In this document: positions 11,331 through 23,600 of the stretch, piece by piece
Position numbering within the stretch: position 1 is the stretch's first letter
Layout: each line of letters opens with the position of its first letter
Assembly (NCBI GenBank): GCA_025345505.1
Contig: JANVCC010000011.1
Location: forward strand, 320,055-384,054
Origin: Todiramphus chloris collaris
Taxonomy: Eukaryota > Chordata > Aves > Coraciiformes > Alcedinidae
DNA: 64,000 nucleotides
Direction: 5' to 3'
The notes under the pieces: model-generated
The model's database searches: none
What the model saw: only the letters and a program-made list of their open reading frames with translations
What the model was told of the DNA's origin: nothing
Program-made: the position numbers and the translations under genes

Positions 11331-14300
11331 ACAAGTGGGTTTGACCCACTTGCTATTATTTTTGATTCAAGGTGGACAGGAAAGACAGACATGGCAGAAG
11401 GGGAGCAGGGTCATCAAGAGGACCAGAGGTTTATAGGAGGTCTCTTCGGGTATCCAAGGGGGAAAATCAAAGCAGGTTGCCAGACGCTTTGGTGCTGACA
11501 CCTCTCCTGAGTTGATCCCTGGTTGTTGGATACAGGCTTTGTCTTATACCTCAGGGAATGTAAGACATGGGGACCATCATGGGGATTGCAGCTTTTCGTT
11601 TCCTGAGGAAGCTCTTTGTGGTCATTTGGGCAATGAAGAAGAGCCAACAAACGTAAATCCTAAGGGCTCAGAAACCAATAAGGTATAAAAATGTCTGGTG
11701 TATTTTTAAACCCAGCGGATTTTGAGCACTGGGAATTTTCAAGCACGTTTCACTTGGCACAAATTGCCCTGGATTCTGCTAGTTTCTTATCTTTCAGGAT
11801 GTCCAAAAAAGGAGCAAACCACATTAATTTTCCTGCACCTTTCCCATCTCCTTTTCCCCTTAAAATAGAAAGGACAAGTTTTCTTGCTGGAGGTCAGCAC
11901 TTATCAAAGTTTATGAGATCAGAGTGGAAGATAGAGTAGAGCAGGGCTGGCAACATCTTTTCACATCCGAAGCTATTAAAGGCTCCTTGATAGAAACGGT
12001 ATTTATCTCAAAATGAAATTATTCTGAAAATGGCCATAACTTTCTTCCAGAACAACAAAAGATGCCATAGTAAGCAAGATGTGGTCTTACTGAGTAAAAT
12101 AACCCCCCAAAAAAGAGAAAGGAGACCTAAATATAGAGCTGTCTCCATCTGCCTGAAATAACCATGAAGTCTTTCAATTGTTGGCTGGATGGAAAACCTT
12201 ACCCAAAGCCACAGTTTTCCTGTGTCCTGAAAGTGGTCTGATTTATTTCAGGCTTGTTGTTTTACGTACAAACCTTATGTTAAAAATTTTGCTCCCAGTA
12301 AAAGAGAAGGGTGTTTTGCTGAATTTGATAGTGTGTGAGTGCTGGTGGTATCTCAGAGGGCACAGCTGCAACATTTGCTGCCTGTAGCCACTCAGGGCTA
12401 TGTTTGTTGTGGCTGTTGACTTGATGACTATTAGTTAAGGACTTTTATCAAGGACTACTGCAACAGTTAATGGGATTCAGGACTTATTTGTGGGGATTAA
12501 CCAGTGGCAAAGATCAGAAGAACCTCTTGATGTCCCAAGAGGCTATCATCTAGATTCCGTCCCTTGTTGATGAGCAAGGGACTTCCCAACACCATGGTGC
12601 GCAAGTGCAGCCTTCGTCTGCTAAACTGTGTGCCAAGGAGTTGAAACCCCGTGTAGAAACACAGTTGAGAGAATTACAGGGAAAATACACTTGGTGTGGT
12701 CAAGAAGCAATCTGGAGTTAGTTGAACAGCCCTAGACAGATTGGTCAGGAGGCAAAGCGGCATCACCGAGCTTGAGTAGGCAATGGGAGGACCCTGGAGG
12801 GATGAGTGTACTGGAAGAGAAATGGTTATCTTCTAACAAAGCAAAGAGTAGACAAGGATATTTCTGATTTAAGATTTTCATCATTAATGTTCTGCTTGCA
12901 ATCACTGGCTCTGCAAATAACTTTCCAAGGAGGTTCTTGATTGCTGAAAGGCTGTATGTATTTCTGAATACGATGACAACATAGTTTTATGTAGCCTAAA
13001 AAAAAAATAAAATAAATATTGAAAAGTCTGTTAAACTGCTGCTTATCCAACATTAACTACAGCAATTTTTAATTAACCTGATTTAGAAGCCAAATATATC
13101 ACTGATGAAAATGAGAGGGTAGAACATACAGTCATTTATTCCAGTACAGTGGTCATGATTGTTGAATCAGATTTATTCAAATGAACGTCAAAATTTTGCT
13201 GCAGCAGTCGGCTCTGTGCCGGGTGCCAGGTTTTAGAAATCTGCATGTAGTTGAGGAGCAGTGAGCTCTAGGGTACAGGAGGGAGAGATCGCAATGTGTT
13301 TGTCTTGCTGCTCAGAAAGGGAGAGGAAAGGCCCACGCTTCCTTTTACTTAATAAAGAAAAAAAGAAAAAAAAAAAGATAGGGTGTGAATGGACTGCTAA
13401 TTACCTCTCTCCAGCCTTTTCTGGCAACCAGAAGACAGCATCAGTGGAGCTTGGCTTGGAAAGACTCTCCAAGGGTCATTCTGTCTGGCAGTGGGTTGGC
13501 TCTGCTCTGGGATGATGGCCAGCGAGATGCACAGATAAACCAAGGCAACCACCATGGCGGTCACACCAAAACCAAACTCTGCCAGCCAAGGAAGATTAAC
13601 ATGTCCCGTTTGGTCTGTCGGAGGGATTTACGCAGGAGCATGTGAGAAGGGATGGAGTTATTCAGGAGTTACTGCTTTTCAGTTGGGGAGACTTCCAAGA
13701 AATGGAGGTGGGGCAGCAAAGAAAAACAAAATGGAGCAGACCGAGGAACAGAAGTTGTCACTTATGGTCTTCGTGGAGGACAGGAACCTCTAATGAAGTA
13801 ACAGTCAGGTGCAAGACATCTGCACTGTATGTGGGTGCACAGAGGGACTTGGGTCTGTATGGTGATTTCCAAGCTTCCACGTAGCCGACTGCTAAGATGA
13901 TTTCTCCTGAACTCCCTATGACCGATCTGAATGAAGATGATGAAAATTGAAGACGCTCTGCAACCTTTTCTAAAGTGCCCATTAAGACCTCACGTGGCTT
14001 CAAAGGCTACGAGCTGCTGTACGTGTTCCTTCCAGGTGGCCTGGCAGGTAATCGGGTCCCTCCCAGGGATGGCAGTTGTGCAGCCATCAGTGAATATAAG
14101 GGCTGGCATGTTTTCGTGCGACATCTCTGCCTTCCCTTTAGCAAGAAGCTCTGGTTACCGGGCATGCTGAGCACTGAGGACTCAGGCTGGGTGCTGAGCT
14201 CTGCTGTTCATGGCATTGCACTACAATAGCTGCAAGCAGCCAAGGAGAACCTTTCAAATAGAGCTGTGCTGGTGGCTTTTTGTCACTGACTTTTGCATTC

Positions 14301-14594
14301 AGTGTGTGTATTTTCTCAGTGGTTTTCTTCAGAGCAGACTGAACATCCCCGTGTTCTGCATTCTGGTGATTGTCCTTGTTTTCTAGAGGAATAAAGATTA
14401 AATATTGATGACATCACGTGTAAGTCTGTAGAGCACATTTACAGTCCTTCCTATACATCTGTGCTTTACCTCTCAGCTGTGCCGATGGCCTCTTTGCTCA
14501 CACAGGTTGTTTATTGCTTTCCAGGGATGCTGTCCTCTTCTCTCTCCCTCCTGACCCCAGCGTAATTTCTCCTTTCTTTTTTTTCTCATTGCAG

Positions 14595-14675
14595 GTTATC
14601 CAACGGGCTATCCCACCGCTGCCCCAGCCTACAACCCAAACATGTATCCAACCAGCAGCCCCGGCTATGCCCCAG
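14595..14675 (+). CDS. FAM168A: FAM168A coding exon a
   Basis: 81 bp, phase 1 on both sides. The acceptor is preceded by a T-rich tract and GCAG; the donor is G|GTAAC. It encodes residues 24-50 of the 235-residue form ([15 protein letters not shown], then [10 protein letters not shown]). The first Gly codon and the last Ala codon are split. Confidence 0.93.
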
Positions 14676-17600
14676 GTAACAATCTGTGCATGGAGATGAG
14701 TTGGGGAATGTAGAAGCATGCAGGAGGATTTCTATTTTGCCGCTTGGTGTACAAACAGCAGCAGTTTCCAGGCAAGGGGCCCATGTTAAGTTCTTCCCTT
14801 CCTAACTCTGCCATTAACTTCACACCCTATATGGGGAATATTTGTCTATGCTGCAAAGTACTTTTAAGACATGAGTTATACCTTAATCCTAATCCCAGGA
14901 ATGTTACAGTCCTCATTGCTGTGACACCTGTGCATTGATGGCTTTTAATATTTTCTGAAAGCCTCAAGCTGTCTCCCTGAGGTTGCCTTCCCTTCTCCCT
15001 GCTTGTCCTTCTCTCCTCCTTCCGTGTCACAGATGCAGAAATGTCAGCAACCATGTCCTCTTTGGTGTCTGGACCTCCCATGCCATGTCTTTACTGTCCC
15101 CGACTTTCCTCTGGCACTGATGGATTCTGGATCTGTCCTAGTGTCTTCTGCTGTCCAGCTCCTGCCCTTCACACCAGCCTAAAATAGTTCTTCCAGAGAT
15201 TCAGCAATCTCTTCCTGGCCTAACTCAGGAGACTTTCTGCCTTGTCTGCGGTGTGCTTCTTGTCTTTGACAGCACCAGCTGCACTCTTCTCCATAAAATA
15301 CTGTTTTTTTCTTGGCTTTCCCACTTTGGCCGGTTGTTTCCTACATCTGCTGCAGCATGTCCATTGTGATGTATTTGTCATCTGCCTCTTCCAGCTTCCC
15401 ATGTAAGCTCAGCCGGGCTCTGTCCTTTATTCCCTCCTCCATTACTCCCCATCTATCTCTGGGAAACCTTACTTGGAGGTACAAGGTCTTAGTTTTTCAG
15501 GGTCACCTTCATTTTCCACATCAGCCCCATGCTCTTAACCATCCTCCTTTGTTCCTCTGAACTATCCTACCCGGCAGGCTGATGGGTAACGTGTTCATGC
15601 TCCGTAGCTCAATCCCTACCCTACAGCCCTGCTCTCTCTGCCATCTCCAACCTTGTTAATTTCTCCTCCATCTTTTTGGAGAACTAGTGCAAAAGTAATT
15701 CCCAATCCATTGCTTTAATCCTGTCATCTCCTCCCCCCCCCCCCTTTGCCTTCCTCTTTCTCATATCTAGCACAGGCTACTTGTCTTTATTTACATCTAT
15801 GAATTTATTTTTTTTTACTCAAATGCATGGCTAGACTGCCAGGCTTCTTCCCTTCCCTGCTGTTGAGCACCATCTCTCCCCACCTCTCTTCTGTCTGGTT
15901 TCAACTGTTGTCTCTTGGCCAAACACGTACCCAGTCCCATCACTCTGGTTATGTTGCTCTGTGGCTACAGAGAAAAATCTGGCTGGAGGAGGACACACAC
16001 CCAGAATCTTCCTGCCTGACCAGAGAGATGGAGAGGAGAAAGCCATCAAAGCATGTGGATGGCATGAGTACAAACCCAGTCATGTCCTGTCCATCACGTT
16101 GAGGCTGAACACCTCATCTACATGATGGGGGCAGGGGGGACAGGAGAATTGCTTGTAGCCAAGGTCTCCCAATGGTAGAAGATTCATGTAGGTTAGGACA
16201 GAATGTAAATTAAAATGGGAGCTGCTATCAAATACCTTCCAGCTGGGACACTTCTTATTCTAGAAGTGGACCTCACACTATTTTTAATTTGGAGAAGTTA
16301 TTCTGAAGCAGGAGTCGTGGAGTAATTCCCACCTGTTCACAAGGAGTTGTCTTCACCACAGCAATGGACTAATGAGGTTGTGTGCATAATGAGGAATATT
16401 TGATTTGCTCTTCTAAATTAGTTGCTGGCTTTTTTATTTTTAAACTTGGAAACCTTTATATAAGTGTTTTTTCTTTTTGGAGTTGAAGACTTCTCTTAGG
16501 CCCCCACTCAGGAAATAATTTATCTGAAGTCAAACCTACATTTAAATGCTTTACAGAAACCAGCCCTTTGGAAGGACCAAGCAACCTTGTCTTTTTAAAG
16601 CACAGTTAAGTTCTCTGCTTTCAGCCACATTCCCTGGGGGACAGGAGCCTCTTGGCATGACAAAGAGTGATAGAAACCCACGGGTTAAGTAGCAGTTTCA
16701 AAATGTAACTCTTAGGAGTAAATGAAGTGAAAGGTAGTATAAGAAAAGGAAATCTCCTATTTTCTGTCAATCTTCAGAACCTTTTGCCTAGAGTAGTTGT
16801 GGATGCTCCATCATTGGAAGAATTAAAGACCAGGCTTGGATAGGGCTTTGAGCAACCTGGTCTAGTGGAAGATGTCTCAGCCCACAGCACGAGGGTTGGA
16901 ATTACGTGGTCTTTGCAGGTCCCTTCCAACCCAAACCAATCTGTGATCAGAATATTTATTAACTGTGGGTTTTTAAGCCTGTAATGTGTTATCAGAGTAT
17001 TTTCTTTTAGGGATATGGTCGCACAGGTCAAATGCAAGTGTCTGAACTGATTGGAAAAGCATTTCTAAAATCAGGTCTGTGCCTTTTGTCACAGGGGTGT
17101 GACTTTTTTACAAAAAAAATAGGCCTGGAAAAATCTCTTGCCTACCCATTTCCAAGCACATGTCACAGATGAAAAATAATAACTCACCCTTTGTTTTGAC
17201 TTCATGGTTTTTCAGTTGTCCGAGATGTTTATTCTGAATGCTTCGCCTCAAAATAGCTGCGGGATTTTAACACTTCTGAATAAAGCCGTGTTTTCAGCAA
17301 AGCGTTCAGTAGTCAGCGGAGGGAAATAGGTGCTTGTGTCATGAGCACAAAGCTGGACTTTGTAACAGTCTTGCTAAACCCTTTTCCTCTGAATTGCCAA
17401 GTTTTCAGTTTCCTGGTTGTTGTAAAATCAGTGGATCCCCAGGCTCAGGAGATTTCCAAGGTTGATGAAGCAGGAATGAGGGTTTTGTTACCAAAAACTT
17501 TCAGTGCTGCCTTCTCCACATCCCAGCTGAAATTCACTGTTTTGTTGCAAGGTTATTAAATAAAGCCGTGTACCGTGGATGACTCTGTAAGGGACCTGCT

Positions 17601-20600
17601 GTGTTTTGCTTGGTTTTATGTGCTTCTGGTAGGGTCTCCAGCTGTATTTCTTCCCACTAAAAGTCTTAATGTGTCATATGAAACAAGTCTTGTTCCTCTA
17701 GATGTGTGCTGGCCACCCTCAGATTCCCCTGAAGGATACAATAGTGAAAGAGTAAAGTGAAAAGAGCTCCACAGCATAAAAAAAAAAAACCAAACCACAA
17801 ATTTATTATTAGCTTCTCCTGCCAGAGGCTGGCAATGTCCTTCCTGCTCAGCCAGGGATGTAAACACAGCAGCATTCCTGTGTATTGGCCTGGACATTAT
17901 AGAATGTCTCTTGTCCCCAGCCATTTCCTGTGCCTTGTGCAGGTAGCAGCTCCACCACTGAGTCGGGAGATGGCCAAGGGGACACCCGAGGGAGAGGGAC
18001 CTTCAAATTACTTCAGGATAAGGAATTTTTGGAGGGTATCTCTTGTTTCTTGTACATCTCAGACACGATCCTTGGAAGGATGGCCTTTCTCTTAGAAAAC
18101 ATATTGAAATAACCCCCAGAAATGTTGCATTGCTATCCAAGCAAAATACTTTGCAAAATCATGATGAAATCCACACATTCCCCTTGGAAAGATTTTTATT
18201 TCATCTCAGTTTATTTTTCCAGATTATAAATAATAAAATAATTTTTAAAACCTAGGAAATTTTCAAGTATTTTAAACAGCTGCAGCAATTGCCACTTCTA
18301 GGGAAGATTTGGTTCCATTTAGCTCTATAGACCTTAAGTTTCTAACCCCAGGCAACCTGCTCTAGGTGCAGATGTCCCTGATCACTGCAGGGAGGTTGGA
18401 CTAGGTGATCTTGAAAGGTCCCATCCAACCCAAAGCATTCTGTGATAGCCCTTCCAGTCCAGATCCCTCTATATTCAAGTGGGGAGGAAGAAACACCTCC
18501 CCAGAGAGACATTTGACCCATCTTTGGGGACAGACTCCTCATGGGTGCCTGTCTGTCCTACAAGGAGAGCTTGAGATGCTTCCTGCCTGGTATGTTCTTC
18601 ATGATCATGAGCAAACAGGAACCCAAAGGTGTTTTGTAGATGCTCTCTCAAGTAACTCTGATCTATAGTCAAGTTAACTTCAGAGAAGGACACCTCTAGG
18701 ATGATTTTTTATGAGACTGCTTTCTTGGCATAGGTTAGGATAGTAGGAATAGATTGAGAAATGGGTCCCACCTGATGTGTAAAAGCCTAAGTCCTAGAGT
18801 GAACTGGAGGACAAGTTTCCTTTCAGGCAAAGAAGTTGCTTGCACCCACCACAAAGGCAATGAAAAAGTGAATGCCCCAACCCAGGCAGTGAAGAAACAG
18901 TCAAGAGGACCAGGAGACAAGAAGGAACACAGGGATAACCCTGGAAATCACGGTTTGTGCAGGTGGGCAGAAGCGAGCCCTTAGGTACCTGTTCTTGAGC
19001 CCCATTGTTCCTGCAATGGTGTCTACAGCCTGTGACCTCCACCCAGCAGAAAGGAACCCCCACACTCAATGAGAGCTGGGTTGTTCATCCACCCTGGTCT
19101 CTCCTCCCTGAAAACGGCCAGTTTGGTCTTCAGAAGTTTTCTTTGTGCCTGTTTGGTATGGAATAATCCACCTCAAACCTTGTTAGTCAGCGGCTTTCAT
19201 TAGCACAAACCCACAAAGACTTTGATTTTTCCCTACCTTTGTCCTAGTGGCTGAGGCTGTGGGTGTCCTCTCTTTCATTAAGGATGCTTAACCTCCCCCG
19301 TGCTTTGATTCTTGCTGTATTTTATTGCTACAGTACTTCGCAGCAAGCAGTTCTGAAGATTAATTAAGGCGTTGAGTTACTGATTCTTTTTTTATTTTAT
19401 TTTTTTTTTTAAGCAGTGCAAATAATTATCTGTTGCTTTAGATTTGCATGATGTGAAAGGGGAAACGAAAGCCCTGGTCAATCTTCTTTGTGCCAGCCAG
19501 CCTTTTGTTCGCTCCCCCCACTCTCCCTTCTGAAGTGCAATCCTAATCTTTGCCGACTTGCTTTCTCTAAGGAAAAAAAAAAAAAGGAAAAGAAGGAAAA
19601 ATCCTCGGATTATTTTTGTCCCCCCCTCGCCCAGATCTTTTTGTTGCGCAGCTTAACGCTCAAGCAAGAAAGCAGCCGCCTTGACATTTAAATTCCATTT
19701 CTCTGTTTGTGATTCTTAAGAAATGCGTTTAATAATTTACATATTAGACGTCTCCTAATGTCCAGAAAGCTGACAGGTCATTTTGCATTGAGAACAAAAA
19801 TCTTCCAGTGTGTAACGCAACATAGCTAAGCACTAAATTAGTGAGGAAATGGTGAAGATTAAAATTGCTGCTCCTCAGCTCCTCTCGTGCAGAAACCTCC
19901 GGCCTCCCCATAAACAATCACGCAGCTCTTGAAATCAATGCAATTTAATATCTCGGCAGGGTCTTTTTTCCCCCCACTGTTTGGAGGTTTCTCTCGTCGA
20001 AGGCATGGTTCAGAGCCCTCGGCTTGTTCGTGTGTAGCTGGCAGGAAAGATGCTTCCCAGGACTCTGCTATACGCTCAGACCAGCGGCTCAGGAGCAGGG
20101 GAAGCACCAGCGCCAGTTAGTGGAGAAAAAAAGCCTGTGTGATGCTGTGAGTGAGGTCAGCATCTATCAACAGTATCTTCAGAGTCAGAGCGAAGGCTTA
20201 CAGAGGCAATCCTGGCACCGACCTTTCTTAAATTTAGAGGCTTTTTCAAGCTATTTGCAAGTTTTTCTTGAATTATGTCTTTTAAGATCTCGATTCAGCC
20301 ACGGTAACAATTCAGGAAGCAGGCACAGGCTGCATTGCTCAGGACCTTCCAGCATTGCACCCACCATCAGTAGTCTGTTAGACTAACAGAATCATAGAAT
20401 GTTTCAGGTTGGAAAGGACCTGTCAAGGCCATCTAGTCCAACCCCCCTGCAGGGAGCAGGGGCATCTGCAACTAGAGCAGGTTGCTTGGAGCCCCAGCCA
20501 ACCTCACCTGGAATGGTTCCAGGGATGGGGCATCAACCACCTCTCTGGGCAACCTGGGACAGGGTCTCACCACCATCAGCATAAAAAATTTCTTCCTTCC

Positions 20601-23600
20601 ATCTCTTCTAAATTTCCCCCTTTCTAATTTAAAACCATCACCCCTTGTCCTGTCACAACAGGCTGCCTAAAAAGTCTGTCCCCATCTTTCTGATGAGTAT
20701 ATAAGTACTGAAAGGCCACAAGAAGTTCTCCCCGGAGCCTTCTCTTCTCCAGGCTGAACAACCCCAGCTCTCTCAGCCTGGCCTCCCAGCAGAGGGGTTC
20801 CAGCCCTCCCAGCATTGCTGTGGCCTCCTCTGGCCCCGCTCCAACAGGTCCCTGTCTCTCCTGTGCTGAGGACTCCAGAGCTGGACCCAGCACTGCAGGG
20901 GGGTCTCCCCAGAGCAGAGCAGAGGAGCACAGTCCCCTCCTTCTGAAAAAGCTGACCAAGCTTTTTCCACCTGTCTATGGAAAACAGACTAAAAGGAGAG
21001 AAATTAAGAATTTTTGAGAGACATCTAATGCAAAATAAGCTCCATAAACTCTTCTGGCAGTGGGTACATGTGACAGAGCAGGCAGTGTCCTCAACTGTGT
21101 TAAATGGAATTGAGTTAAAGTAATACTGTGGTTCAGCGGGTGAGGTAAAAACCAGTCGTCTGTAGCAGTATAGAGAGCGTTTACTCGAATTGCATCAGCT
21201 GCTGTCATGCAGGAGGTTGGAAATATCCCCGCTGCAGAGAAGAACACGCTGCTGGGGTTCATGCCATCCATCCAACACACAGGGAATCAGAGGGGATCAG
21301 CTTTATTTTTAAAATCTTAGATTCTGAAAGAGCAGACTAATTCTAAATGTCTTTTTAAAGCCTTTAGCTGTCTCACTGTAGGAAGAGTTCCTAGAAGGTG
21401 CTGTATGTTCCCAGCAGAATTGCTGCTCTCAAAATCATCCTATATACTGACAAAGTTCTTCTGTTTCAAACCTCCCAAGCTGGGAGGAGGGTGGTACCTT
21501 CTGGCAGAAATCCTTGAGGATCACTATAAAGCAATGACAAACCAAAGGTTCATCTGCTTGGATGTCTGGTTCTCCATATGGAGGTTGAATGAAATGTACC
21601 CCCTTAACACTACTTGGAACAGAGGTTGAAAACAGTGGGAAAAGCATCCTTTGCTTGTGACTTGTGAATTTTTGAGATGTAATTGAAAGCAAGCTGTCAG
21701 TCTTGAAAGAAACTGTTCTATCCAAGCTTAATCACCTCCTCTGGTCCACCTTAAAGGTGTTCCTCAGATGAGCTCTCTTAGGTTAGGTGTCTCTTGCCCT
21801 CAACCCCATAAGTTTTGCTTGGCTCCCATGCAAAATCTTAGCAAGATATCAGCCACTGAGTGAAAATGAAGATTGCCCTTTGCTCCTGCCCTTCATGTGG
21901 TACACCCCAAGTGAAGAGAAGTCCATCAGTGGTGGTTAATTTTCAAAGTCTAGTTTTCAAATACCTGCTACTTACGTGCTGTCCTCTTTTGTGCTTGAAG
22001 TCCTGCAAACACTCACTCAACTGTTCCTGATGCCACGCTGGAAGTTGGTGATGCTCATGCTCTTCTGTTGACTTCATGATTCCCTTGGCTCTGGGCTCCA
22101 CATAGAATATTAAATGGTTTAGCACCCCAAACTTTGTAATTTCCTCAATCTGAGAAGTGTAAGTAGACACAGAAGTGAGCTCGGAGAAGTCTAGAGTCCC
22201 CTTGTCCCATGCAGGTCTAGCAGCAGTGAGGCAAGGCACATGGTAACTGGATCCAGTCTTGATTCCTCCCTGTCTCAGTGTCAGGTATCTGGTGACTATT
22301 TGCTAATGTTTGAACACCAAAAGGATGATCAGTTCTTCAGCAGTTTATTTCACGCCACCCGTCCCGAGGCATAGATGACAGCCAGCCACTGCATTGCTCG
22401 CAAAGCTCAGCCAAAGGAGCCCTGCATCAAGCAAGGGAATGAATTTCTTTCCATCCCGATTCATTGAAACAACGCAAGTTTCTGCCTTGTGTGATTTTCC
22501 TCTTGCTTTTTTTCCATATTTGTTAGAGAGACATGAGGCAGGTGACAAAACACCGGCATTGCAAACTCTGATGCTTGCAATGAGCCTGGTTATTTAGGAC
22601 AGTGTTATTTAAAAAAAATAATTTCCTTTCAAGTATGTAAAAATGAGTGCCTAAAATCACTCTACTGCAGAGACGCAAGGCAGGCCAATTTCAAATAAAC
22701 CAAAAAAAATAATAATGCATGTCTTCATTAAGCCTGGTGCAGGGTCCCTCCCAGGCATTCCATCTTCCTGAGATGGTGGTTTTGTTTTAACTTCCTTCAT
22801 TAAAGCGCGTCTTTTTATTTTCCTGAAAGTAGGGCACACACTTTTCTCATGGAGGCTGCCTTATGCTGTAGCTGCGTTTATTAATAATGCAGAGGAGAAT
22901 AAAGCTCCGCATCCATTACTTCAGTGCCCCTGCAGAGCTGAACAGGGATTTCTAAAATCAGCCTCAGAAATGAGGGGTCTCTGCAGGGATGTTGTGGGAT
23001 GGGACGGAGGCTTCGATCCCCCCCATTCCTGCTTCTGGGTCCTCCCCGGAGGAAATGTTGCTCTGCAGAGGGAGAGACATCATTGTTCCCATTGTAAGTG
23101 CTCTGAACCATCCCACCAACGATTCTGCCCCTCTGCTCTGCTCTGGGGAGACCCCCTGCAGTGCTGGGTCCAGCTCTGGAGTCCTCAGCACAGGAGAGAC
23201 AGGGACCTGTTGGAGCGGGGCCAGAGGAGGCCACAGCAATGCTGGGAGGGCTGGAACCCCTCTGCTGGGAGGCCAGGCTGAGAGAGCTGGGGCTGTTCAG
23301 CCTGGAGAAGAGAAGGCTCCAGGGAGACCTTCTTGTGGCCTTTCAGTACTTCAAGGGACCTGTTAGAAAAGATGAGGACAGACTTTTTAGGCAGCCTGTT
23401 GTGACAGGACAAGAGGTTATGGTTTTAAGCTAAAAGAGGGGGATTTAGATGGGAGAGAATGAGACATTTTTTATGCTGATGGTGGTGAGACCCTGCCTCA
23501 AGTTGCCCAGAGAGGTGGTCAATGCCCCAATGTGGAACCATTCCAGGTGAGGTTGGCTGGGGCTCTGAGCAACCTGCTCTAGCTGCAGATGTCCCTGCTC

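Larger units (their letters stand above)
1..14594 (+). other. FAM168A: FAM168A intron (5' part outside window)
   Basis: No coding exon was recognised here; the exon or exons for the protein's first 23 residues must lie further upstream. Contents are CR1 copies near 663, 1962, 3605, 3795, 5718, 8196, 8866 and 10318, a C14 run at 6860, and otherwise unique AT-rich sequence with no recognised gene. Confidence 0.8.

Noticed and set aside
17395-17435. TTTTCAGTTTCCTGG as the missing FAM168A microexon
   Set aside because: Only a loose resemblance to EFQFL codons. The flanks lack a usable acceptor and donor 27 nt apart, and the reading does not continue to HSAY.
20624-20959. Open frames of 65-111 residues with [17 protein letters not shown]-type sequence, also near 8851, 23161 and 39587
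   Set aside because: They are CR1 3'-region sequence recurring at each CR1 copy, not a host gene family.
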